From Parabacteroides sp. Marseille-P3160 (GTDB lineage: Bacteria; Bacteroidota; Bacteroidia; Bacteroidales; Tannerellaceae): 64,000 nt of DNA. The translations under genes were made by a program, and so were the position numbers. This document shows positions 57,658-64,000 of this stretch, in pieces; the first letter of the stretch is position 1, and each line of letters begins with the position of its first letter. The stretch lies in the NCBI RefSeq assembly GCF_900162725.1, contig NZ_LT799418.1, forward strand, positions 516,699 to 580,698. Direction: 5' to 3'. Under the pieces are notes generated by a model. The model saw nothing but the letters and a program-made list of their open reading frames with translations. It ran no database searches and was not told the DNA's origin.

Positions 57658-57705
57658 GTTGTACCGGTACGACGCAAAGATATCCTGCGTAGAAAGGGGC
57701 AAAAA
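57658..57705 (-). promoter_or_regulatory. Promoter and palindrome of the HU-led operon
   Basis: On the minus strand TATCTTTG (57675-57682) matches TAnnTTTG exactly. TTTTTG (57700-57705) lies 17 bp upstream, slightly short. A 16-bp palindrome with 14 matching positions (57658-57673) follows the -7 box and covers the likely start point, suggesting repression. This is the only promoter seen for the interrupted operon. Confidence 0.5.
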
Positions 57706-58014
57706 GGTCTGAGAAGGCATTAAAACTGAGAGTAAAAAGGATCCGATCCCCTCTTTATAGTGCTGTAGCGATGATTTAAGGAGAATTCCCTGTTTTTTAA
57801 AGGCCTTCTTAGAGCTTTTATAAAAACGCTCTTTGGGGAGATTAAAAGGTGGTCTATCGATAATTTAATAGGCTGTATGATAGTTTTTTATGGCCTAATC
57901 AAGGAAAGTATGCGTGATGAAAGATTTAATATATATTAAAGGTGTAAAGGAACTATTTACATACCTTTATCAAGAGGATGTTTATTCACAATTCATCCCG
58001 GAATTCTTCCTGAA
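57706..58014. other. Intergenic stretch right of the HU gene
   Basis: No clear gene is seen. A 41-codon plus-strand frame (57917-58042, MKDLIYIKGVKELFTYLYQE ...) is open but has no recognised family or strong start signals. The rest is AT-rich. Confidence 0.35.
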
Positions 58015-58016
58015 AA

Positions 58017-58096
58017 TTCATAGTTATAAACGAAAACAATGAGTACTGTGACTGGAGCCATTCATAACTATGAATGAAAAGGTTCATAACTATGAA
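58017..58096. repeat. Three phased palindromes TTCATAACTATGAA
   Basis: Copies at 58061-58074 and 58083-58096 are exact. A third at 58017-58030 is the same palindrome in the other orientation with one mismatch. Starts are 44 and 22 bp apart, whole helical turns, as for cooperative regulator binding sites. Confidence 0.6.
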
Positions 58097-58371
58097 TTTT
58101 CACATGGCAAATCGACTTGATTTTGACCGGTCAATTTAATTTTTAAGGGCGTTTTATCTCCTGATTTGCGAAGCCGAAAGATGTTCTTTTCGGCTTTATC
58201 CATGATTATAATGTTTGGTTTTATGGGTCTTACCGTCTGTGCAGTTACCGAGAATTCCTCGGTAACTGAATTTTCGTCCAGTTCGTTCTCTTTGAATATG
58301 TTTTTAAGATGCAGTGATATATTGTCTGTTGAACAATCAACAAAGTTGCCATTAACTTTTGACTGAGCCAA
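58090..58371 (-). pseudogene. RhuM-family protein relic (frameshifted)
   Basis: The frame opens with VNGNFVDCSTDNISLHLKNIFKENELDENSVTEEFSVTA, matching the N-terminal core of RhuM-like proteins (NISLHLKNIF.E.EL.ENSV). After this the other frame continues the family pattern (TDGKTHKTKHYNHG, then stop) while the listed frame drifts. A single frameshift and loss of most of the gene are evident. Phased palindromes lie at and beyond its 3' end. Confidence 0.6.
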
Positions 58372-58562
58372 ATCGTTTCATCTTGAGAAGGAGAAAATAA
58401 AGTTATTACTTATCCTGCCTGCCACTTTGCACAGACGGATTGATATTACAGAATTCCTGGAACTAAAAATACACAATAATCTATTACAATATTAAAGGTA
58501 AAATCCTTGAGGAGTTATCTTTGGATAAAACAGATTACTTTCAGGATGTTCGTAGAGTCTCA

Positions 58563-59183
58563 TTATTTGAATCTTATTGTTACTAAAAAATAATGCGGGA
58601 TGTTGAAATGTTCTCCCAAATTCTCAGGTTTTACATTTGATTGAACAACTTCACAATAAGAACCGGAACCGTCTTTATGAATAGTTGGTGTTATTATTGC
58701 GAAGATTGGAATCTCTTGTTTAGAGTTTATGTCTATATTTAGTTCGCTTTTACTTCCAAAGAAATCTTTCAAAGCATATTTGTCAGATTCATCATTTAAT
58801 TTGAAATAAGATTTTTTGCTTCCAAATTTTTGTCCTCTTATGTAAGTCTTTAAATTCCCGTCAGTCATACTAAAGAAAAATTTTAATGATTCTTTATCTG
58901 ATGCAATTTTGAAATAATCAGATTCAGAACCGTCGAAAAGCTTCGATACACTAATTAGCTTTCCATTTACAAACTCTTGCAAATTAATTTCATACTGTTT
59001 TCCTTTAAGTTTTTCACCTTCGAAATTTAATTCCTCAATGTAGATATTTTCAAAATCAATTAAATCTTGGATTTCTCTATTCTCACTTCCGTAATTATTG
59101 GTAACTTTAATCGTATCTTGTGCAAATACAAAATTTGTAATTGAGATTAAAGCTAAAATGGGTAATGCATTCTTTAATTTCAT
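58563..59183 (-). CDS. Secreted protein of unknown function
   Basis: About 206 residues from ATG 59183 (frame open to 59213). The signal peptide (KNALPILALISITNFVFA, cleavage before QDTIKV) is clear. The rest is soluble and mixed alpha/beta (LNFEGEKLKGKQYEINLQEF, KFFFSMTDGNLKTYIRGQKF). I do not recognise a family. It is AT-rich like the adjacent regulator and may have been acquired with it. Confidence 0.6.
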   Translation of the reverse strand: MKLKNALPILALISITNFVFAQDTIKVTNNYGSENREIQDLIDFENIYIEELNFEGEKLKGKQYEINLQEFVNGKLISVSKLFDGSESDYFKIASDKESLKFFFSMTDGNLKTYIRGQKFGSKKSYFKLNDESDKYALKDFFGSKSELNIDINSKQEIPIFAIITPTIHKDGSGSYCEVVQSNVKPENLGEHFNIPHYFLVTIRFK

Positions 59184-59249
59184 ACGTACATTTTTTTCAT
59201 TAAGGTAAAACATGTGTATGAGAAATATTGTGTGAGGGATTGTGTCTTG

Positions 59250-59678
59250 CTACCGTTTGCGTGTCTTTTTATTGAACTCTATTTCCTTCTCTGCAACAAA
59301 AGCTGAAGGTACATCAGACATTCGATCTGTTTTTTTATTCAGGTTTTTCAGATCTTCGTTCTCTTTCTTTAATAATGCGTTTTCAGCAGACAGGTCGCAC
59401 AGTTTTTCGATAAAATCTTTTGCAGATTCACTGGGGTATATCAAGTTGCTTGATTTTTTATTTTCCGTTGTCATTTCCATATCGGAATATAAGATGTCAT
59501 GAGCCGAAACTTTATAAATATCCACTATCCGCTTCAATATATTATAGTCCGGTTCACTAACTCCGTTTTCATAATTAGATATAGAGTTAGACTTTAATTC
59601 CAATAACTTAGCCAATTCTCCTTGGGTCATGTTTTGCTTTTCCCTAAGAAACTTCAGGTTTTTTGAAAAAAATATCAT
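59250..59678 (-). CDS. XRE-family repressor with coiled-coil tail
   Basis: About 142 residues from ATG 59678 (frame open to 59786, but upstream codons cross the operator). The N-terminal HTH is classic: NLKFLREKQNMTQGELAKLLELKSNSISNYENGVSEPDYNILKRIVDIY. A helical tail follows (ENALLKKENEDLKNLNKK). It is divergent from a small DNA-binding protein across two palindromes, a repressor/cro arrangement from a lost phage or island. Confidence 0.85.
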   Translation of the reverse strand: MIFFSKNLKFLREKQNMTQGELAKLLELKSNSISNYENGVSEPDYNILKRIVDIYKVSAHDILYSDMEMTTENKKSSNLIYPSESAKDFIEKLCDLSAENALLKKENEDLKNLNKKTDRMSDVPSAFVAEKEIEFNKKTRKR

Positions 59679-59703
59679 ATTTCTTGTGATTTTATTTTGT
59701 AAT

Positions 59704-59747
59704 ATCAAGAATCTTGATTTACTTTGTCTTGTCTTTCTTGACAAAGT
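59704..59747. promoter_or_regulatory. Operators between repressor and Cro-like gene
   Basis: ATCAAGAATCTTGAT (59704-59718) is a perfect palindrome around a central A. ACTTTGTC/GACAAAGT (59721-59728 with 59740-59747) is a second, spaced repeat. The first lies between a TTTG (59696-59699) and a TA-n-TTTG (59720-59726) that could form the rightward promoter. Confidence 0.55.
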
Positions 59748-59776
59748 TAGAAATAATATAAATAATAGTCTTGAAT

Positions 59777-59980
59777 ATGACGACAAAGATTTTTACAAGT
59801 ACAGAAATTAAAGATTTGAAAATTTCCGCATTAGCCAGGAAATATAAATGTTCCGATGACTATGTCAGGAGAGTTTTGAAAGGTGATCGTGAGCGAAATA
59901 CCGAACTCGCTCAAAGTATTGTAAGGGATGCCATTGATACCCTGGCCATCGTCAAACGAAAAACATATGCTCTCGTCTAA
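59777..59980 (+). CDS. Cro-like small DNA-binding protein
   Basis: 67 residues from ATG 59777 (open from 59771). It contains STEIKDLKISALARKYKCSDDYVRRVLKGDRERNTELAQSIVRDAI, a helix-turn-helix with a short arm. Divergent from the XRE repressor across paired operators. It may balance the switch as Cro does. It precedes the SusC gene by 237 bp that contain no clear gene. Confidence 0.65.
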   Translation: MTTKIFTSTEIKDLKISALARKYKCSDDYVRRVLKGDRERNTELAQSIVRDAIDTLAIVKRKTYALV

Positions 59981-60217
59981 GAGCAAAATAATCCTTATCG
60001 ACTGATTCTTAGCTTTACGGCTTAAGCATTGATAGCTGTAAAAGCAATTCTGAGGCTGAGTTCAAATTATGAAAAAACAATATAAAATTGATGAGCTATG
60101 AAAAAAGTTACGAAAAAAGGCGATAAACGCTTTAGATGATATCATTCGTTTATATGCGAAGTTTAAATGAATTATCAAATCTTATTTCACAATATGTTTA
60201 AATAAAATCTAGTATGT

Positions 60218-63200
60218 ATGACAAACACGATTATTGATGTAAAAAAGATCATGTACCACTCTTTTCTACTTTTCCTTTTATCCATTATTTCATTAAATGG
60301 ATATGCGGGTGAAAATTATAAAGTAAGTGAATCCTCTCAAAATGGCATGATTATCAAAGGTAAAATTATTGATCAAAATGGCCAGCCCTTACCTGGAGCA
60401 AATGTTACGATCGAAGGAACGACGAAAGGAGTTATCACGGACTCCGAAGGTTATTATGTTATTGAGGCGAAAAAAGGAGATGTGCTCGTTTTCTCGTTTA
60501 TTAGTTTCCAACAACAAAAAATTACCGTATCGAATAAATCTGCGATTGATGTTACTATGATGGAAGAGACAACGACTCTAGATGAAGCGGTTGTTGTCGG
60601 AATGGGAACACAGAGGAAGGCCAGTGTTATAGGTGCGATTTCTGCCGTAGAAACAAGCTCTATCATTGCACCCCAGCGTTCTTTAGTGTCAGCATTGTCC
60701 GGAAGGGTTGCCGGCGCTACCATTGTACAGCGCTCGGGCGAACCTGGTTATGACAATGCCTCTTTTTGGATAAGGGGTATCTCGACGCTTGGTTCCAACC
60801 AAAGCCCGTTAATCCTGGTAGATGGCGTAGAAAGGGATATGACGAATCTTAACATAGAGGAAATAGAGTCTATATCTATTCTTAAAGATGCCTCAGCAAC
60901 AGCTGTTTATGGAGTAAGGGCAGCCAATGGCGTCGTACTGGTAACGACCAAAAAAGGAATTGCCCAAAAGCCGGTTATTGATGTTAAATTTGAATATGGC
61001 GCATCTAATTTGGTAAATATGCCCCAATTTTTGGATGGGGCTAATTATGCACGTTTGTACAATGAAGCGTTAGGCTCAGAAAATTATTCGCAAGATTATA
61101 TTGCTGCCCTAAAAAATCACACCAATAGGTTTTTATATCCAAATGTAAATTGGTTTGATGAAATTTTCACAGATTGGTCTACGAATGCAAATGCAACTAT
61201 AAACATTCGAGGTGGAGGTGAAAGAGCCCGCTATTTTCTGAATGCAAGTTATTTTGAAGACAACGGCAATTTAAAAGACTACGGAATAAATGATTATTCG
61301 TCAAACATTAATCTCAAGCGTTATAATTTCCGTTCCAATGTAGATGTCACATTGACTAAATCCACGGTCGTCAGTTTAGAAATCGGGGCTAACTTAACGG
61401 ATATACATGAACCCAGTGTAGGAAACAGAACACTTTATTCCACTTATTTTAATAGTCCGGCAGAAGAATTATTTTATTGGGCCTACCTTTCTACTCCTGT
61501 TTCCAATCCGGTCCGTCTTCCAATTGGAAAAAATTTGGATGGAAGTACAAAGTGGGGATGGGGAGCTCCGACGCAGGTAGGAGAAAGCAATCCTGTAGAA
61601 CGTTTGATGGGGTCGGGTTATAACACTCGATATAGAACGCAAATAACAAGTCAAGTTATTCTTAATCAGAACTTAGATTTTCTATTGAAAGGATTGGACT
61701 TTAAGGGTTATTTCTCTTTTGACAATAATAATAACAATACTCAAATACGAAGTAAATCTTCCAGCACTTACGCTATAGATAACATCGATGATGAAACAGG
61801 CGATATCGTTGTCCGTGAAGTTAATAAAGGAGAAGATTTTTTAAGCTATTCTCAATATTATAATTCTAATAGGGCGATTGAAGCAAAAGCACAATTAAAT
61901 TACAATCAGCTTTTTGATCAAAAACATCGTATTGGAGGAATGCTTATGTATTATCAGAGAGATTATATTAATAATTCTGCTTCAACCTCAATTATGGCCT
62001 TACCCTACAGAAAACAAGGTTTGGCCTTCAGAAGCACTTATTCATATGATGATAAATACTTCGCAGAATTTAATTTAGGATATAATGGTTCTGAAAATTT
62101 CCCCAAGAATAAACGTTTCGGCCTTTTCCCGGCAGGTGCATTTGGATATCTCATCTCAAATGAATCTTTCTGGAAGGTAAGAGCAATCAATGTTTTAAAA
62201 CTGAGAGGATCAATTGGTTTAGTCGGATCCGATGCGCTTCCTTCAGATATGCGTTACGGTTATCTATCCACTTGGGGCAGTGGTTTAGGAAATTATGCTT
62301 TTGGAGAAAGTCCGACTACAATCGGAGGTGTCGGTGAAAATCAGGTAGGAGTGAGTGATCTGACATGGGAAAAAGGATTAAAGAAAGACCTAGGGATTGA
62401 ATTGAGGATGTTGAATAATGCCATTTCGTTAGATCTGGATTTTTTCCACGAAAGAAGATCTGATATTTTGATCCAGCGCCAAACATTACCAGGTATCGCC
62501 GGACTAAATACAGCTCCATTTGCGAATATGGGAGTAATGACAAATAAAGGAATAGAGTCGACACTTGAATTAAACCATCAGATAGATAAATTACAGTACA
62601 AATTTTATGGGAATTTCACTTTCACCCGGAATGAGATAAAGGAGATGGATGAACCACAGAGAGAATGGGCAAACCGTATGAGGACAGGCCATCGATATGG
62701 GCAGCAATTCGGGTTGATCGCTCTAGGATTATTTAAAGACCAGGAGGATATAGATAGTAGTCCGGAGCAGAAATTTGGAGAAGTTCGTCCTGGAGACGTT
62801 AAATACAAAGATGTGAATGGAGATGGTATTATCGATATTGATGATGAAACAGCCATCGGCTATTCTACTGTTCCGGAAATTATTTATGGCTTTGGAGCTC
62901 AATTTTTATGGAATGGTTTTGATTTTGGTATTTTCTTCAGAGGGCAGGCCAACGTTTCTTATGCATTAGGAGGTTCTACATTTATTCCATTTTCAGAAGG
63001 GGTCGGTAAAGGAAACGTCTTTGAAAAAGCGATGGATCGGTGGACTGTAGAAAATCCTAATCCGGATGCTTTTTATCCCCGATTATCCAATGGACGATCT
63101 ACAAATAACTGGCAGGCTTCCACCCGTAATCTTTATAATGGAAATTTACTCCGGCTAAATGATATTGAGTTGGGTTATACCATTCCTCGGAAAAAGACTT

Positions 63201-63358
63201 CATTCTTAGGAATAGAAGGTTTACGTATTTATTTTCTAGCAAATAATGTCGCTTTATTTTCTAAATGGAAAATGTGGGACCCGGAAACAGGCACATCGAA
63301 TGGGAACAAATATCCGCTTGCCCGGAAAATTAATTTCGGTATTAGAACAACTTTTTAA
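60218..63358 (+). CDS. SusC/RagA-family TonB-dependent outer-membrane transporter
   Basis: 1046 residues. After an N-terminal signal peptide (about 12-32) comes the CarboxypepD_reg-like domain (IIKGKIIDQNGQPLPGANVTIEGTTKGVITDSEGYY), then the plug (GAISAVETSSIIAPQRSLVSALSGRVAG ... ILKDASATAVYGVRAANGVVLVTTKKG) and a 22-strand barrel ending in KINFGIRTTF. It imports glycans with its SusD partner, driven by TonB. An inner ATG at 60251 may be the true start. The substrate cannot be read. Confidence 0.95.
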   Translation: MTNTIIDVKKIMYHSFLLFLLSIISLNGYAGENYKVSESSQNGMIIKGKIIDQNGQPLPGANVTIEGTTKGVITDSEGYYVIEAKKGDVLVFSFISFQQQKITVSNKSAIDVTMMEETTTLDEAVVVGMGTQRKASVIGAISAVETSSIIAPQRSLVSALSGRVAGATIVQRSGEPGYDNASFWIRGISTLGSNQSPLILVDGVERDMTNLNIEEIESISILKDASATAVYGVRAANGVVLVTTKKGIAQKPVIDVKFEYGASNLVNMPQFLDGANYARLYNEALGSENYSQDYIAALKNHTNRFLYPNVNWFDEIFTDWSTNANATINIRGGGERARYFLNASYFEDNGNLKDYGINDYSSNINLKRYNFRSNVDVTLTKSTVVSLEIGANLTDIHEPSVGNRTLYSTYFNSPAEELFYWAYLSTPVSNPVRLPIGKNLDGSTKWGWGAPTQVGESNPVERLMGSGYNTRYRTQITSQVILNQNLDFLLKGLDFKGYFSFDNNNNNTQIRSKSSSTYAIDNIDDETGDIVVREVNKGEDFLSYSQYYNSNRAIEAKAQLNYNQLFDQKHRIGGMLMYYQRDYINNSASTSIMALPYRKQGLAFRSTYSYDDKYFAEFNLGYNGSENFPKNKRFGLFPAGAFGYLISNESFWKVRAINVLKLRGSIGLVGSDALPSDMRYGYLSTWGSGLGNYAFGESPTTIGGVGENQVGVSDLTWEKGLKKDLGIELRMLNNAISLDLDFFHERRSDILIQRQTLPGIAGLNTAPFANMGVMTNKGIESTLELNHQIDKLQYKFYGNFTFTRNEIKEMDEPQREWANRMRTGHRYGQQFGLIALGLFKDQEDIDSSPEQKFGEVRPGDVKYKDVNGDGIIDIDDETAIGYSTVPEIIYGFGAQFLWNGFDFGIFFRGQANVSYALGGSTFIPFSEGVGKGNVFEKAMDRWTVENPNPDAFYPRLSNGRSTNNWQASTRNLYNGNLLRLNDIELGYTIPRKKTSFLGIEGLRIYFLANNVALFSKWKMWDPETGTSNGNKYPLARKINFGIRTTF

Positions 63359-63372
63359 ATAATGATGTAGAA

Positions 63373-64000
63373 ATGAAAAAACAGATAATAATTTTAGTTG
63401 CAGTCTTATCGTGTATGTTTGCAGGTTGTTCCGACTTCCTTGATAAACAACCGGACGACATGAAAACAGACGATATGGTTTGGAGCTCCAGAACAGAAGT
63501 CGAAGGTTATTTAGCGAATGTATATGCTGCGATTCCTTTGCACAATCTGCATCAAGATGATCCCTGGTTAGGTTGTTCGGATGAAATAGATCTATCATGG
63601 ACTGTCTATAATACTTATGGCATTAATTTAGGAAACTGGAACCCTTCCTCCGGCTTCTATAATAAATACAGCCTTTGGTATAGAGCGATAAGGGCCTCTT
63701 TTGTCTTTGAGAATAATGTAGACAAGTGCGATGAATTGGGTAAAGATCTAAAAATACAATACAAAGCAGAAGTTAAGTTCCTTCGCGGATATTATTACTG
63801 GTTACTCCTCAGGCAATATGGCCCTGTTGTATTGTTAAAAGAATTACAATCCGGTGATACTGATTATGCCTCTCTTATGCGTGCCCCGTTTGATGAATGT
63901 GTGGATTACATTTGTCAAATGATGGATGAGGCGGAGAAAGACCTGCCCCTTCACTGGCGTGATAATACAAGTTGGATGGGTAAACCCAATAAAATGGTTT
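63373..64000 (+). CDS. SusD/RagB-family surface glycan-binding lipoprotein (5' part)
   Basis: The first 209 residues; the gene leaves the window. The lipobox MFAGC (cysteine 18) is followed by SDFLDKQPDD. SusD features seen include TEVEGYLANVYAAIP, YKAEVKFLRGYYYWLLLRQYGPVVLL and ECVDYICQMMDEAEKDLP. It starts 14 bp after SusC and forms the lid of the transporter. Confidence 0.93.
   Translation, partial: MKKQIIILVAVLSCMFAGCSDFLDKQPDDMKTDDMVWSSRTEVEGYLANVYAAIPLHNLHQDDPWLGCSDEIDLSWTVYNTYGINLGNWNPSSGFYNKYSLWYRAIRASFVFENNVDKCDELGKDLKIQYKAEVKFLRGYYYWLLLRQYGPVVLLKELQSGDTDYASLMRAPFDECVDYICQMMDEAEKDLPLHWRDNTSWMGKPNKMV

Noticed and set aside
60061-60217. Short frames before SusC (for example one starting with several lysines near 60098)
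   Set aside because: Only about 13-30 codons, lysine-rich by base composition, no support.
1-64000. CRISPR arrays, rRNA genes and insertion sequences
   Set aside because: No regularly spaced repeats, rRNA-like sequence or transposase frames with terminal inverted repeats were found.

Overview
The window is from a Bacteroidota genome, order Bacteroidales, most likely Parabacteroides or a close gut relative (an inference from gene content, not from a marker gene). Supporting signs are a SusC/SusD pair at the right edge, a GH97 alpha-glucosidase tail at the left edge, a GH16 glucanase with an anaerobic sulfatase-maturase, a membrane TPR-HTH regulator, an HU-like protein of the Bacteroidales type, and several promoters resembling the TTTG / TAnnTTTG consensus.

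Left chromosomal part (1-20.4 kb). After the GH97 fragment comes a polyphosphate cluster on the minus strand: ppx-like, ppk, an LpxH-like phosphoesterase and a second ppx-like gene. Then follow an anSME-type radical SAM enzyme, a GH16 glucanase, a DEAD-box RNA helicase, a PfkB sugar kinase, a SIS-domain sugar-phosphate isomerase, an M16 peptidase and a glycosyltransferase. From 14.4 to 16.5 kb lies an AT-rich island with a small exported peptide, a metallophosphoesterase, an outer-membrane-like protein and a tiny lipoprotein. A TPR-HTH regulator follows, then a toxin-antitoxin deletion scar, and then half of a lysis-type operon (M15 peptidase plus a spanin-like lipoprotein).

Prophage (20,408-57,142; about 36.7 kb). 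It is bounded by an exact 19-bp direct repeat and carries an HK97-fold siphophage-type gene set. The order is tyrosine integrase with arm-type sites; CI-like repressor with three palindromic operators; small regulators; HNH and VRR nucleases; DUF4494 protein; a tRNA-like element; a helicase-DNA methyltransferase fusion; a replication-initiator-like protein; a deoxyribosyltransferase-like enzyme; terminase, portal, protease and capsid; connectors; tail tube; frameshifted tail chaperone; tape measure; tail tip and fibre genes; a C-type-lectin-like adhesin with a C-terminus resembling the variable region of a diversity-generating retroelement; holin-like, spanin-like and endolysin genes; and a DUF5053 protein.

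The most striking point is the integration site. The 19-bp core lies inside a 64-codon gene for a two-helix (holin-like) membrane protein. Its start sits at 57,174 beyond attR and its end at 20,264 beyond attL, both on the minus strand. Joining the flanks restores the frame and a compact four-gene operon: HU-like protein, holin-like protein, M15 peptidase, spanin-like lipoprotein. The only evident promoter is upstream of the HU gene, so lysogeny separates the peptidase and spanin from it. Excision would reassemble the cassette.

Right chromosomal part (57.1-64 kb). It holds the HU-like gene, a frameshifted RhuM-family relic with phased palindromes, a secreted protein of unknown function, a divergent repressor / Cro-like pair with operator palindromes, and a SusC/SusD pair that opens a polysaccharide utilisation locus running off the window.
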